This document shows, piece by piece, positions 24,950 to 33,650 of a DNA stretch of 64,000 bases. Made by a program: the position numbers and the translations under genes. The stretch's first letter is position 1, and every line of letters starts with the position of its first letter. The DNA is from Lentibacillus siamensis (GTDB lineage Bacteria; Bacillota; Bacilli; Bacillales; Amphibacillaceae), in contig NZ_BAAADS010000018.1 in NCBI RefSeq assembly GCF_039522605.1, forward strand, positions 310,001-374,000, read 5' to 3'. The notes beneath the pieces were generated by a model, which saw only the letters and a list, made by a program, of their open reading frames with translations, made no database searches and had not been told where the DNA came from.

Positions 24950-25090
24950 GCGTATGCAGTTAATTAAACGTGAATTTCTTATACCGTAAATCATGAAATA
25001 TGTTGGATTTAACAGCCTTGTTTACCAGTAAAGAAGGCGTTCATACACGGATTACGAAATACTGGTGTTTGCCGGGTTGAAATGAACCAA

Positions 25091-25138
25091 TAAAAAAAGC
25101 AGCTGACGAAAAAAGGGAAAGGTGGTGCGCGTCAGCCA
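25091..25138 (-). terminator. Terminator of abrB
   Basis: GCTGACG (25102-25108) and CGTCAGC (25130-25136) pair; on the minus strand the hairpin is followed by a seven-T run. The rest of the 24950-25169 gap holds nothing obvious. Confidence 0.75.
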
Positions 25139-25169
25139 CTTTTAACACATTATTCAAATTTTTCTGCTA

Positions 25170-25454
25170 CTATTCTTCTTTTACCAGCCGGGTCTGGATT
25201 TCATTGATTAATTCCTCTGCACCTTCAGGGCTGAGAACAAGTTTGCCGTTTGCCAGCACCAAATTCTCATCGGATGTTTCCCCGGTAATCTGACAGGTCA
25301 TGGCAGGTTTGAATTTCTGTAAGATAACTCTCTCTTTATCAACGAAAATTTCCAACGTATCTTTCTCCTTGATGTCAAGGTTACGTCGCAATTCGATTGG
25401 CAACACAACTCGTCCAAGTTCATCGACTTTACGTACAATTCCAGTAGACTTCAT
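25170..25454 (-). CDS. abrB: Transition-state regulator AbrB
   Basis: AbrB is a tetrameric DNA-binding protein that represses stationary-phase genes during growth. The 94-residue length matches. The N-terminal swapped-hairpin barrel is STGIVRKVDELGRVVLPIEL (residues 3-22) followed by RRNLDIKEKDTLEIFVD. A single Cys in TCQITGE is conserved in AbrB. RBS GGGGAG precedes the ATG. Two Spo0A boxes lie upstream, fitting repression by Spo0A~P at the onset of sporulation. The spoVT gene in this window is its paralogue. Confidence 0.97.
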   Translation of the reverse strand: MKSTGIVRKVDELGRVVLPIELRRNLDIKEKDTLEIFVDKERVILQKFKPAMTCQITGETSDENLVLANGKLVLSPEGAEELINEIQTRLVKEE

Positions 25455-25524
25455 TTTCCTAACTCCCCTCTGAAGGATGGAAAAAACAATTCGATCATTG
25501 TTTTTTCATTGCTTACAAAAATTT

Positions 25525-25541
25525 TTCGTCATGTTTCGACA
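25525..25541 (-). promoter_or_regulatory. Two Spo0A boxes upstream of abrB
   Basis: On the minus strand TGTCGAA (25535-25541, perfect 0A box) and TGACGAA (25525-25531, one mismatch) are 10 bp apart, one helical turn, 71-87 bp before abrB. B. subtilis abrB carries two such boxes and is repressed through them. The remainder of the 25455-25755 gap contains the divergent metG promoter region. Confidence 0.8.
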
Positions 25542-25755
25542 TCTGCTTATGACATATAGTACCAATCATTACTAAAAGTGTCAATAAATTTTTACCGAAA
25601 GATAAAATTAATGCGAAAATTGTATAAAATAGTTGTGCGGTTAGCAGATAAGGTAATCCGGAAATACTGTGAAAGATGATTGATAGTTATCCGTTAATGG
25701 AAATCTTGTGATAAAATCGCTACAATGGAAATAGTGATTGAGGGAGGTAAAGGTA

Positions 25756-27717
25756 ATGCCAAAAGAGAAAAATACGTTTTATATAACGACACCAATCTAT
25801 TATCCGAGCGGCAATTTACACATTGGGCACGCGTATTCCACGGTTGCCGGTGATGCGATTGCCCGATATAAGCGTTTGCGTGGATATGATGTAATGTATT
25901 TGACCGGCACGGATGAACATGGTCAAAAAATACAGCGCAAAGCGACTGAAAAAGGGATGGAACCACAGGAATATGTCGATGAAATAGTCAGTGGTATCCA
26001 GGATTTATGGAAAAAGTTGAAAATAACAAATAATGACTTTATCCGCACAACCGAGAATCGTCATAAACGAATTGTCGAAAAAATATTTGATCAGCTTGTA
26101 AAACAAGGTGATATTTACTTGGATGAATATGAAGGATGGTATTGTACGTCTTGTGAGTCTTTCTTTACCGAGCGGCAGTTGGATGATGGTCATTGCCCGG
26201 ATTGCGGCGGGCCGGTTGAGAAAGTGAAAGAGGAATCATACTTCTTTAAAATGAGTAAATATGTGGATCGACTTGTCGAATTTTATGAAGCGAATCCGGA
26301 ATTCATTCAGCCGGAAAGCCGTAAAAATGAAATGCTGAACAACTTTATCAAACCGGGTTTGGAGGATCTTGCGGTTTCACGGACCACGTTTGACTGGGGT
26401 ATCAAAGTTCCCGGTGATCCAAAACACGTTATTTATGTTTGGATTGATGCACTGACAAACTATATTACAGCTCTTGGTTATGGAACGGATCAGGATGAAC
26501 TGTATCAGAAATTCTGGCCAGCAGATGTGCACCTGATGAGTAAAGAAATTGTCCGTTTCCATACTATTTATTGGCCGATTATTTTAATGGCGCTTGATTT
26601 GCCGCTGCCGAAAAAAGTGTTTGCACATGGATGGATTTTGATGAAGGATGGTAAAATGTCCAAATCGAAAGGAAATGTTGTCGATCCTATTCAATTGACA
26701 GATCAATATGGTTTGGATGCATTGCGCTATTACCTGCTTCGTGAAGTGCCGTTCGGTTCTGACGGGGTATTTACACCTGAAGGCTTTGTGGAGCGTACAA
26801 ACTATGATTTGGCCAATGATCTTGGCAACCTGCTAAACCGGACTGTTGCCATGATTCACAAGTACTTTGATGGCAAAATTCCTGCGTATATCGCTTCCGA
26901 AACAGATTTTGAGGCGTCACTCGAGTCCTTGCAGGAAGAAACGGTGGATAAAGTGGAAGATTCGATGGATAACATGCAGTTCTCGGTCGCGCTTTCCTCG
27001 TTGTGGAAGATGATCAGCAGGACCAATAAATATATTGATGAAACAGAGCCTTGGATTCTGGCAAAAGATGATGCGAATAAAGAGCGGCTTGGAAATGTGA
27101 TGGCTCATCTGGCAGAGTCATTACGTAAAACGGCGATTATGCTGCAGCCGTTTTTGACTGAGTCACCCGGCGAAATTTTCAAACAGCTTGGAGTTAGGGA
27201 TGAAAAATTGCAGGCGTGGGACTCCATCCGTGATAATGGTCGGATTGAAGCAGGCACTTCCGTAACAAAAGGTACGCCGTTATTCCCGCGGCTTGATGTG
27301 GAAAAAGAAGTTGCAGCCATCAAAGCAATGATGACAAAGCCTGCACCGGAAAAGAAAAATCCTGCTGCTAAAAAGGCGCCGGAACAAAAAGAAGAAGTTA
27401 CCTTCGATGAATTTATGAAAGTCGATATGCGTGTTGCAGAAGTTTTGAAGGCTGAACCTGTGAAAAAAGCTGATAAGTTATTGAAGCTTCAGCTTGATGT
27501 CGGTACAGATAAACGGCAGGTTGTATCAGGCATTGCTGAGTATTATCAGCCGGATGATCTGGTAGGCAGGAAAGTAATTTGTGTTACCAACCTGAAACCT
27601 GTAAAACTGCGCGGCGAAAAGTCAGAAGGAATGATTCTTTGCGGTGAGGATGAGACAGGAAACTTAACCCTGGCATCTGTTGAGCAATCATTGCCAAATG
27701 GTTCGGTTGTAAAATAA
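25756..27717 (+). CDS. metG: Methionyl-tRNA synthetase
   Basis: The enzyme charges tRNA-Met. The 653 residues hold the class I catalytic core with HIGH (22-25 in NLHIGHAYS), a single-knuckle zinc site CTSCESFFTERQLDDGHCPDC, the KMSKSKG loop, an anticodon-binding helical bundle, and a C-terminal OB-fold tRNA-binding domain (VDMRVAEVLKAEPVKKADKLLKL) joined by a Lys/Pro/Ala-rich linker. I chose the ATG at 25756 with GGGAGG upstream rather than the codon at 25738, which precedes that site. I see no T-box leader in the 300 bp upstream. Confidence 0.96.
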   Translation: MPKEKNTFYITTPIYYPSGNLHIGHAYSTVAGDAIARYKRLRGYDVMYLTGTDEHGQKIQRKATEKGMEPQEYVDEIVSGIQDLWKKLKITNNDFIRTTENRHKRIVEKIFDQLVKQGDIYLDEYEGWYCTSCESFFTERQLDDGHCPDCGGPVEKVKEESYFFKMSKYVDRLVEFYEANPEFIQPESRKNEMLNNFIKPGLEDLAVSRTTFDWGIKVPGDPKHVIYVWIDALTNYITALGYGTDQDELYQKFWPADVHLMSKEIVRFHTIYWPIILMALDLPLPKKVFAHGWILMKDGKMSKSKGNVVDPIQLTDQYGLDALRYYLLREVPFGSDGVFTPEGFVERTNYDLANDLGNLLNRTVAMIHKYFDGKIPAYIASETDFEASLESLQEETVDKVEDSMDNMQFSVALSSLWKMISRTNKYIDETEPWILAKDDANKERLGNVMAHLAESLRKTAIMLQPFLTESPGEIFKQLGVRDEKLQAWDSIRDNGRIEAGTSVTKGTPLFPRLDVEKEVAAIKAMMTKPAPEKKNPAAKKAPEQKEEVTFDEFMKVDMRVAEVLKAEPVKKADKLLKLQLDVGTDKRQVVSGIAEYYQPDDLVGRKVICVTNLKPVKLRGEKSEGMILCGEDETGNLTLASVEQSLPNGSVVK

Positions 27718-27783
27718 CAATCAGAAACAAGGTCACCCTCATGGGAGGTGTTGGCCTTTTTCTGTACGATAGGAGCGTTTAGT

Positions 27784-28551
27784 ATGTTAGTCGATACACA
27801 TGTACATTTGAATGCAGAACAGTTTTTCGAGGATCGTGAGGAGACAATCCAGCGGGCATTTGACGCTGGTGTAACGTATATGGTTGTTGTCGGGTTTGAC
27901 CGGGAGACGATTCCGCTGGCAATAGAAATAGCAGAACAGTATGAAACCATTTATGCTGCGGTTGGCTGGCATCCGGTTGACGCAATTGATATGACGCAGG
28001 AAGATCTTGACTGGATTGAAAAACTGTCAGCACATCCAAAAGTGGTTGCTATTGGTGAGATGGGGCTGGATTATCATTGGGATAAGTCACCAAAGGAAAT
28101 CCAAAAGGAAGTTTTTCGCAAACAGATTAACCTGGCCAAAAAGGTGAAGATGCCAATCATTATTCACAATCGTGAAGCAACGGAAGATATTATTGAAGTT
28201 ATGCAGGAGGAAAATGCACAGGAGGTCGGTGGAATCATGCATTGTTACAATGATTCACCGGATTATGTACAGGCGTGTCTCGATATGAATTTTTATATCT
28301 CACTGGGTGGTCCGGTAACATTTAAAAATGCAACGCTGCCAAAGGAAGTAGCGGTACAGGTGCCGGAAGACCGGCTGTTGGTGGAGACAGATGCCCCGTT
28401 TCTGGCACCACACCCAAATCGGGGGAAACGAAATGAACCTGCATATGTAAAACTTGTTGCTGAAAAAGTGGCTGAACTAAGGGAGACATCTTTCGAACAA
28501 CTCAGCAAAATTACGACAGAAAACGCTTTTCAATTGTTTCATTTTGAGTAA
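27784..28551 (+). CDS. tatD: TatD family metal-dependent DNase (YabD)
   Basis: The 255-residue TIM-barrel metallohydrolase belongs to the TatD family, which has 3'-5' exonuclease activity. Metal-binding motifs are DTHVHLN at the N-terminus, IGEMGLDYHW, IIHNREA, IMHCYND and VETDAPFLAP. I took the ATG at 27784 with TAGGAGCG upstream; a longer frame starts in the region of a weak hairpin after metG. The order metG-tatD-yabE-rnmV-rsmA is that of B. subtilis. Confidence 0.93.
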   Translation: MLVDTHVHLNAEQFFEDREETIQRAFDAGVTYMVVVGFDRETIPLAIEIAEQYETIYAAVGWHPVDAIDMTQEDLDWIEKLSAHPKVVAIGEMGLDYHWDKSPKEIQKEVFRKQINLAKKVKMPIIIHNREATEDIIEVMQEENAQEVGGIMHCYNDSPDYVQACLDMNFYISLGGPVTFKNATLPKEVAVQVPEDRLLVETDAPFLAPHPNRGKRNEPAYVKLVAEKVAELRETSFEQLSKITTENAFQLFHFE

Positions 28552-28613
28552 AAATCGGGTATTTTGTCACGATTTCTGATAACAAAAACAAGGCAAAATA
28601 TAGGTCATTTTAA

Positions 28614-28643
28614 GGAGATCGGAACATTTTCCGGTCTCTTTTT
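28614..28643 (+). terminator. Terminator of tatD
   Basis: GAGATCGGAA and TTCCGGTCTC pair tightly over a 4-nt loop, followed by six T residues. Confidence 0.88.
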
Positions 28644-28800
28644 AATGTCCATAAAACCAGTCATGTCAGTAACTTGGTGAGTTGTGTCATACGATGGTTA
28701 CCTTATGTAATTTAATTGTAAACAAACCGTAAACGGAAATCCGTTGAAATCACATACATTTGTTATATATAATCAGAGTCGCGTAAAGGAGGCAAAGGGC

Positions 28801-30075
28801 ATGAAATTATTTTCAAGGCTATTGCCGGCGTCGAAATTAAAATTGATTTTATCTTGTATTGGTGTTATGGCGCTGGTTGTTTTTTCTGGTTTTGTTCTGT
28901 TTGAAGCAACGAAAGCTGAAGTGGCCGTTACGGAAAATGGAGAAAAACAAACAGTCCAGACTCACGCAAGCACAGTTAAAGAACTGCTTACAGAATTAAA
29001 CATAACAGTGGGAGAGCATGATTCGCTTTCACATCAGGTCAACGCAGAAATTAAAAATGGAATGCACATTACATACAAGAAAGCCAGCAAAGTGATTGTT
29101 ACGGTAGACGGAAATGAACAGGTTTATTACACAACTAAAGATACGGTCGGCGAATTTTTGAAAGCCAATGAAATGGATGTTTCAAAGCGTGATGAAACTT
29201 CCCACAAGGCATCTGAGCCCATTAAAAATGGCCTGACGCTCACCATCAATAAAGCATTTAAGGTAGCGGTTCATAACGGCGGTAAAAAAGAAAAACTCTG
29301 GTTTACCGGTGGAACGGTTGGTGAACTGCTGAAACAGAACGATATTTCATTGGGAAAATTGGATAAAGTAAAACCGGCCAAAAAAGAAAAGGTAACGAAA
29401 GACACGCCGATAAAAATTACACGGGTCAAAAAGGATACGAAAACAGTTAAAGAAAAAATTGCCTATGAAACGGAAGAGCGGAAAGACAGCAACCTTGACA
29501 AAGGGAAAAAGCGGGTAATTGCTGAAGGCTCAGAAGGTCTTGTTGTGAAAAAGTACGAAATCACCAAGGAAAATGGCGACGTGGTTAATCGTGAACTTAT
29601 GAATAAAGAAGTAAAGCGTAAAAGCGAGAAACGGGTTGTTGCATTTGGCACGAAAGAGGAACAGGATCTTGTCACACTGTCAAGCTCCAGCTCAAATTCC
29701 AGTTCCAACTCAAATTCTGATTCCAGTTCAAGCGGCGGTTCAAACAAAAGTGAGGATACAGGGTCATCAAATAATGACTCAGGAGACGTTTATTCCATGA
29801 CAGTAACGGCCTACAGTGCTGACTGCGGCGGTTGCTCAGGCGTTACCGCTACAGGAATTGATTTGAACGCCAATCCGAATAAAAAGGTAGTTGCCGTCGA
29901 CCCGAATGTTATTCCACTCGGCACTAGAGTGTGGGTGGAAGGCTACGGATATGCAGTAGCAGCAGATGTTGGCGGTGGTGTAAATGGTCATCATGTTGAC
30001 GTCCACGTACCAAGTAAAGCCGATGCACATGCATTTGGAACAAGGTATAATGTTACTGTAAAGGTTCTTGATTAA
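28801..30075 (+). CDS. yabE: YabE, cell-wall protein with DUF348, G5 and 3D domains
   Basis: YabE is related to resuscitation-promoting factors and stationary-phase lytic proteins of Firmicutes. The 424 residues start with a membrane anchor or signal segment (about 12-37) after a basic tail. Three DUF348 repeats follow (TVKELLTELNITVGEHD, TVGEFLKANEMDVSKRD, TVGELLKQNDISLGKLD), then a G5 domain, a Ser/Asn-rich linker (about 300-340) and a C-terminal 3D domain with DPNVIPLGTRVWVEGYG and ADVGGGVNGHHVDV. The 3D domain is a double-psi barrel of lytic transglycosylase type. The ATG has AAAGGAGG upstream and the gene is flanked by strong terminators. Confidence 0.93.
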   Translation: MKLFSRLLPASKLKLILSCIGVMALVVFSGFVLFEATKAEVAVTENGEKQTVQTHASTVKELLTELNITVGEHDSLSHQVNAEIKNGMHITYKKASKVIVTVDGNEQVYYTTKDTVGEFLKANEMDVSKRDETSHKASEPIKNGLTLTINKAFKVAVHNGGKKEKLWFTGGTVGELLKQNDISLGKLDKVKPAKKEKVTKDTPIKITRVKKDTKTVKEKIAYETEERKDSNLDKGKKRVIAEGSEGLVVKKYEITKENGDVVNRELMNKEVKRKSEKRVVAFGTKEEQDLVTLSSSSSNSSSNSNSDSSSSGGSNKSEDTGSSNNDSGDVYSMTVTAYSADCGGCSGVTATGIDLNANPNKKVVAVDPNVIPLGTRVWVEGYGYAVAADVGGGVNGHHVDVHVPSKADAHAFGTRYNVTVKVLD

Positions 30076-30088
30076 TATATGATACAAT

Positions 30089-30124
30089 GCTCTTACCGCG
30101 ATAAAGTGGTAAGAGCAATTTTTT
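30089..30124 (+). terminator. Terminator of yabE
   Basis: GCTCTTACC (30089-30097) pairs with GGTAAGAGC (30108-30116), followed by a T run. Confidence 0.88.
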
Positions 30125-30164
30125 GCGGTAAGGCTAAGTTTTCGAGTGAAAAGAGGACAAATCA

Positions 30165-30734
30165 TTGAAAATAAAGGAAATCATTGTTGTGGAAGGTCGT
30201 GACGATACTGCGAAAATTCGTCAGGTGGTTGATGCCGATACAATTGAGACGAATGGATCAGCGGTAGATAACACAATTCTAAAACAAATACGGCATGCAA
30301 AGGAAAAACGGGGTGTGATTATTTTTACCGATCCGGATTACCCCGGGGAACGCATTCGCCATATTGTCGATCAGGCGGTACCCGGCTGCAAGCATGCATT
30401 TTTGAAACGGGAGGATGCACGCGCTAAACATCCCGCAACGAAAAGTCTTGGAATTGAACATGCTTCCGCGGCGGCAATCCAGCATGCATTGGAAGGTGTT
30501 TATGGACTGAAGGAAGCGGTATCCGGTGATATTATGAAACAAGATCTTTTATCCTTTGGGCTGATTGGAAGTGCAAAGGCGAGTGTCAGGCGGGATCGTC
30601 TGGGAGAATTGCTCCAAATAGGGCATACGAATGGGAAACAACTGTTGAAACGCCTGACGATGTTCCAAATAACCAGAAAACAATTTGAAGAGGCGGCAGC
30701 CCAGGTACTTCAGGAGGAGAACAATGACAACTAA
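30165..30734 (+). CDS. rnmV: Ribonuclease M5
   Basis: RNase M5 trims the precursor of 5S rRNA bound to ribosomal protein L18. The 189-residue protein is a Toprim nuclease: IIVVEGRDDTAKI holds the catalytic Glu and VIIFTDPDYPGERIR the DxD-like acidic pair. The start is TTG with AAGAGGA upstream. Its end overlaps the rsmA start by 11 bp, a coupling conserved in Bacillus. Confidence 0.95.
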   Translation: MKIKEIIVVEGRDDTAKIRQVVDADTIETNGSAVDNTILKQIRHAKEKRGVIIFTDPDYPGERIRHIVDQAVPGCKHAFLKREDARAKHPATKSLGIEHASAAAIQHALEGVYGLKEAVSGDIMKQDLLSFGLIGSAKASVRRDRLGELLQIGHTNGKQLLKRLTMFQITRKQFEEAAAQVLQEENNDN

Positions 30735-31605
30735 AAAAATCGCAACGCCAAAGCGGACCCGTGAAATTTTAGATAAATACGGATTTCATTTTAAAAAAAG
30801 TCTCGGTCAAAACTTTTTGATTGATGTAAACATCCTGGAAAATATTATGAACCATGCAGGTATTGATAAGCAGGCCGCAGCAATTGAAATTGGTCCAGGT
30901 ATTGGTGCATTGACGGAACAGTTGGCAATTCATGCAGACAAGGTACTGGCTTTTGAAATTGATCAACGTCTGCTGCCTATCCTCGAGGATACGTTACAAG
31001 GTTACGAGAATGTTCAAGTGCTGCACCGGGATATCCTGGAAGCAGATATAAGGAAGACGATTGATACATATTTTAAACCGGAACAGCCGGTGCATATCGT
31101 GGCAAATCTTCCGTATTACATTACAACGCCGATTTTAATGAAGTTACTCCGGGAGAATCTTCCCGTTTCTAGCATTACGATCATGATTCAAAAAGAAGTC
31201 GCTGAGCGGATGGCAGCTGTCCCGAACAATAAAAGTTATGGATCCCTTTCCATCGCTGTTCAGTATTATACCCATGCCGAAGTAATTATGAATGTCCCAA
31301 AAAGTGTGTTTATGCCTCCGCCGAATGTTGACTCGAGTGTATTACAGTTGACAATTCGGGATACCCCGCCGGTAAATGTGGAGAATGAAGAACTTTTCTT
31401 TGGCGTGGTTCAGGCAAGTTTTGCCCAGCGCAGAAAAACGTTGCGAAATAATTTAACCCGGCATTTTAAGGGCACGTTTGATAAGGAAAAAATCGCCCAG
31501 CTGCTTGAATCGGCAGGCATTGACGGATCACGGCGCGGCGAATCATTGAATATGCAGGAATTCGCGAGTCTTGCCAACACATTTTATCATGCATTGGAAA
31601 AATAA
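30724..31605 (+). CDS. rsmA: 16S rRNA dimethyladenosine transferase
   Basis: RsmA (KsgA) dimethylates two adjacent adenosines in the 3' hairpin of 16S rRNA; loss gives kasugamycin resistance. The 293-residue protein has the SAM motif IEIGPGIGALTEQL, catalytic NLPYYITTP and the C-terminal FAQRRKTLRNNL typical of the family. The ATG at 30724 is preceded by CAGGAGGAGAAC. It ends at a strong terminator. Confidence 0.96.
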   Translation: MTTKKIATPKRTREILDKYGFHFKKSLGQNFLIDVNILENIMNHAGIDKQAAAIEIGPGIGALTEQLAIHADKVLAFEIDQRLLPILEDTLQGYENVQVLHRDILEADIRKTIDTYFKPEQPVHIVANLPYYITTPILMKLLRENLPVSSITIMIQKEVAERMAAVPNNKSYGSLSIAVQYYTHAEVIMNVPKSVFMPPPNVDSSVLQLTIRDTPPVNVENEELFFGVVQASFAQRRKTLRNNLTRHFKGTFDKEKIAQLLESAGIDGSRRGESLNMQEFASLANTFYHALEK

Positions 31606-31636
31606 AGTCATTGCAGTTCTGCTGCGATGGCTTTTT
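31606..31636 (+). terminator. Terminator of rsmA
   Basis: AGTCATTGCAG and CTGCGATGGCT pair (two G-U pairs) over a 5-nt loop, followed by TTTTT. Confidence 0.82.
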
Positions 31637-31658
31637 ATAAATGATGAGTGCTATAATA

Positions 31659-31703
31659 CCGCTCCGGAAATATACTTCGCTTTCACTTTCGAGCATAAGT
31701 GCG
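31659..31703 (-). repeat. Dispersed intergenic repeat, family A copy 3 (half element)
   Basis: A 45-nt inverse-orientation copy of the right end of family A. Read on the minus strand it matches copy 2 (CGCACTTATGCTCGAAAG followed by the CGAAGTATATTTCCGGAGCG end) without a visible mismatch. The left half of the element is absent. Confidence 0.8.
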
Positions 31704-31753
31704 TTTGATATACTCCAACCTATTAGTTCAAATACTCAAACATAAATCCAGGC

Positions 31754-31781
31754 ACAGGAATGGGCAGTGCTTCATAGTCTA
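31754..31781 (+). promoter_or_regulatory. Sigma-K-type promoter of yabG
   Basis: AC (31754-31755), a 17-bp spacer and CATAGTCTA (31773-31781) fit the sigma-K consensus AC-N16/17-CATANNNTA. yabG is sigma-K controlled in B. subtilis. Confidence 0.65.
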
Positions 31782-31824
31782 TATAGGAACAGGTTTATTT
31801 GAACGATGGCTGTGAGGTGGCTTT

Positions 31825-32703
31825 ATGGATTTTTCAACAGGAGAATTTGTGACACGTAAATCACATAAGCATGATCTGTTATTCCGGATTGCATCGGTTA
31901 CAAAGGATACTGCAACATTGCACGGAGAGGATATTCGTCTGGCAGCTGATGCCCCGCTGTATGATCTGACACATGTTGAAGACAGGGATCTGGCAAAGCG
32001 GAAACGGAAAGGAAAAGAACAGGAGGAATCCTCCTATCGGCTTTTTCGTCAGGATTACCAGTTAATGCGGGAAAAGCGTGAGTACCAGGCAAGTAATGGA
32101 TACCATAACAATATAAGTTATTTTCAACTGCCTGCAAAAGTACTTCATATTGATGGTGATCCCTCCTATTTAAGAAAGTGTATTGAGCTGTATAATCGGC
32201 TTGGATTGCAAGTTCACGGAATCCATGTAAGTGAAAAGGAAATGCCCTTTGAAATTGCCGGATTAATGGAACGCATACAACCTGACATTATCGTAATTAC
32301 AGGTCACGACGCATTTTCCAGAAATAAAGGCGGAAAAGCTGACTTGCGTGCTTATCGGCATTCCAAATATTTTGCGGAAACGGTTCGTGCGGCGCGGCAG
32401 ATAAACACCAGTCTGGATCAATTGATAATCTTTGCCGGAGCCTGCCAGTCCCATTTTGAATCGTTGATCAGGGCGGGAGCAAATTTTGCAAGCTCTCCAT
32501 CCCGAATTAATATACATGCGCTGGACCCTGTTTATATAGCCGCCAAAATCGCTTATACTCCGTTTATGGATAAAGTTGGTGTATGGGATGCACTGCGAAA
32601 TACGCTTACCGGAGAGAGAGGTCTTGGCGGAGTGGAAACAAGAGGACTTTTACGAACTGGTATGCCTTACACGATTGATAATGAAACCGAAGAAAATAGC
32701 TGA
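31825..32703 (+). CDS. yabG: Sporulation-specific protease YabG
   Basis: YabG is a cysteine protease made in the mother cell that trims coat proteins and readies them for cross-linking by Tgl. The 292-residue length is close to B. subtilis YabG. Family features are the N-terminal SH3-like FVTRKSHKHDLLFRI, the VLHIDGDPSYL stretch, IIVITGHDAF with a candidate catalytic His, and IIFAGACQSHFE with the candidate catalytic Cys. GTGAGGTGG precedes the ATG. The sigma-K-type promoter upstream fits late mother-cell expression. Confidence 0.95.
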   Translation: MDFSTGEFVTRKSHKHDLLFRIASVTKDTATLHGEDIRLAADAPLYDLTHVEDRDLAKRKRKGKEQEESSYRLFRQDYQLMREKREYQASNGYHNNISYFQLPAKVLHIDGDPSYLRKCIELYNRLGLQVHGIHVSEKEMPFEIAGLMERIQPDIIVITGHDAFSRNKGGKADLRAYRHSKYFAETVRAARQINTSLDQLIIFAGACQSHFESLIRAGANFASSPSRINIHALDPVYIAAKIAYTPFMDKVGVWDALRNTLTGERGLGGVETRGLLRTGMPYTIDNETEENS

Positions 32704-32725
32704 TGTGTGGAACATCAGCTATTAT
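32696..32725 (+). terminator. Terminator of yabG
   Basis: AATAGCTGATGT pairs perfectly with ACATCAGCTATT over a 4-nt loop, starting inside the last codons of yabG; a short T run follows. Confidence 0.8.
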
Positions 32726-32790
32726 TTTCCTGGGACATACATAATTTGTTAAGAATATGAAATAATAATGGAGAAATGTGATTTTTGTTG

Positions 32791-32862
32791 TTGACATTAA
32801 AAAAGCTATACTGTTATAATATAAAGTTTTATTTGACTTTCTAAACAAGCTTATGGTATTAT
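32791..32862 (+). promoter_or_regulatory. Tandem sigma-A promoters of veg
   Basis: P1: TTGACA (32791-32796), 18 bp, TATAAT (32815-32820). P2: TTGACT (32833-32838), 18 bp, TATTAT (32857-32862). Both are near-consensus, fitting the strong vegetative veg promoter of Bacillus. Confidence 0.85.
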
Positions 32863-32885
32863 TATAAATAGTGAGGTGGAGTATA

Positions 32886-33143
32886 GTGGCAAAAACATTA
32901 GTCGAAATTAAGCAAGGTCTTGAGTGTCAACTTGGCAAGCGTCTTAAGCTTAAAGCCAATGGCGGCAGAAGAAAAACAATTGAACGTTGCGGCATTTTAG
33001 CGGAAACATATCCGTCTGTTTTTATTGTTGAATTGGATCAGGACGAGAATGCATTCGAACGTGTTTCATACAGCTATGCAGACGTCTTAACAGAGACAGT
33101 TCAAATCAGCTTTCAGGATGGAGCGCTAATGGTTGAGCAGTAA
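32886..33143 (+). CDS. veg: Veg protein, biofilm-related regulator
   Basis: Veg is a small, abundant vegetative protein that stimulates biofilm gene expression in B. subtilis by acting against SinR. The 85-residue product carries KTLVEIKQGLECQLGKRLKL, NGGRRKTIERCGIL and SYADVLTETVQISF, nearly invariant in the family. The start is GTG with GAGGTGGAG upstream; the frame extends five codons further without a better site. Two strong promoters drive it and a terminator follows. Confidence 0.95.
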   Translation: MAKTLVEIKQGLECQLGKRLKLKANGGRRKTIERCGILAETYPSVFIVELDQDENAFERVSYSYADVLTETVQISFQDGALMVEQ

Positions 33144-33163
33144 ACTAAAGTTTGCTGCTTTTA
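33137..33163 (+). terminator. Terminator of veg
   Basis: GCAG-T-AAAC (33137 onward) pairs with GTTT-G-CTGC (33150-33158), followed by TTTT. Confidence 0.65.
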
Positions 33164-33270
33164 TCTTTGACAAATAAATTCTCCCGTGTTAGTCAGTTTT
33201 TCTTTGATTTCGGAAAATATGTCCCCCGGCACTACATAAATAATTTCCTTTTTTGTATACATCTGACTGG

Positions 33271-33298
33271 TGTACGGTGTAATGATCTGCACATACTA
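33271..33298 (+). promoter_or_regulatory. Sigma-G-type promoter of sspF
   Basis: CATACTA (33292-33298) matches the sigma-G -10 consensus; TGTACG (33271-33276) is a weaker -35 at 15-bp spacing. sspF is a forespore gene. Confidence 0.55.
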
Positions 33299-33335
33299 TA
33301 AATGTCGTATTCTTAACAGAAGGGGGAGCTCTTTC

Positions 33336-33512
33336 ATGGGTAGACGTGGCGGAATAATGTCAGACCAAATGAAAGAAGAAATAGCCAAGGAGTTAGGTTT
33401 TTACGACACAGTGCAGGAAGAAGGCTGGGGCGGCATTAAAGCAAAAGATGCCGGTAACATGGTGAAACGGGCAATCGAAATAGCTGAACAAAACATGAAC
33501 GGCAGACCCTAA
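33336..33512 (+). CDS. sspF: Small acid-soluble spore protein SspF
   Basis: A minor SASP of the alpha/beta-like group that binds spore DNA. The 58-residue protein has the family pattern MSDQMKEEIAKELGFYDTVQEEGWGGIKAKDAGNMVKRAIEIAEQ, in which GFYDTV and WGGIKAKDAGNMVK are the conserved DNA-binding segments (about 20-48). AAGGGGGAG precedes the ATG. It lies between veg and ispE as in B. subtilis (61 residues there) with a sigma-G-type promoter and its own terminator. Confidence 0.95.
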   Translation: MGRRGGIMSDQMKEEIAKELGFYDTVQEEGWGGIKAKDAGNMVKRAIEIAEQNMNGRP

Positions 33513-33530
33513 TTGGGTTTGTCGTTTTTT
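33499..33530 (+). terminator. Terminator of sspF
   Basis: ACGGCAGACCC and GGGTTTGTCGT pair over a 5-nt loop, followed by TTTTTT; the 5' arm overlaps the stop codon. Confidence 0.8.
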
Positions 33531-33650
33531 CGGAACGCCATGGAAGGTGCCATCATCATTCCGAGCACGCAGTACATTCGTCATTGGACAGTCGCCTTCT
33601 CATTTCTTATATGGTACAATTTGTGTACATATTTAAAGTGGGTGACGGAG

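Noticed and set aside
25455..25755. T-box leader for metG
   Set aside because: No antiterminator T-box sequence or leader terminator is visible in the short gap.
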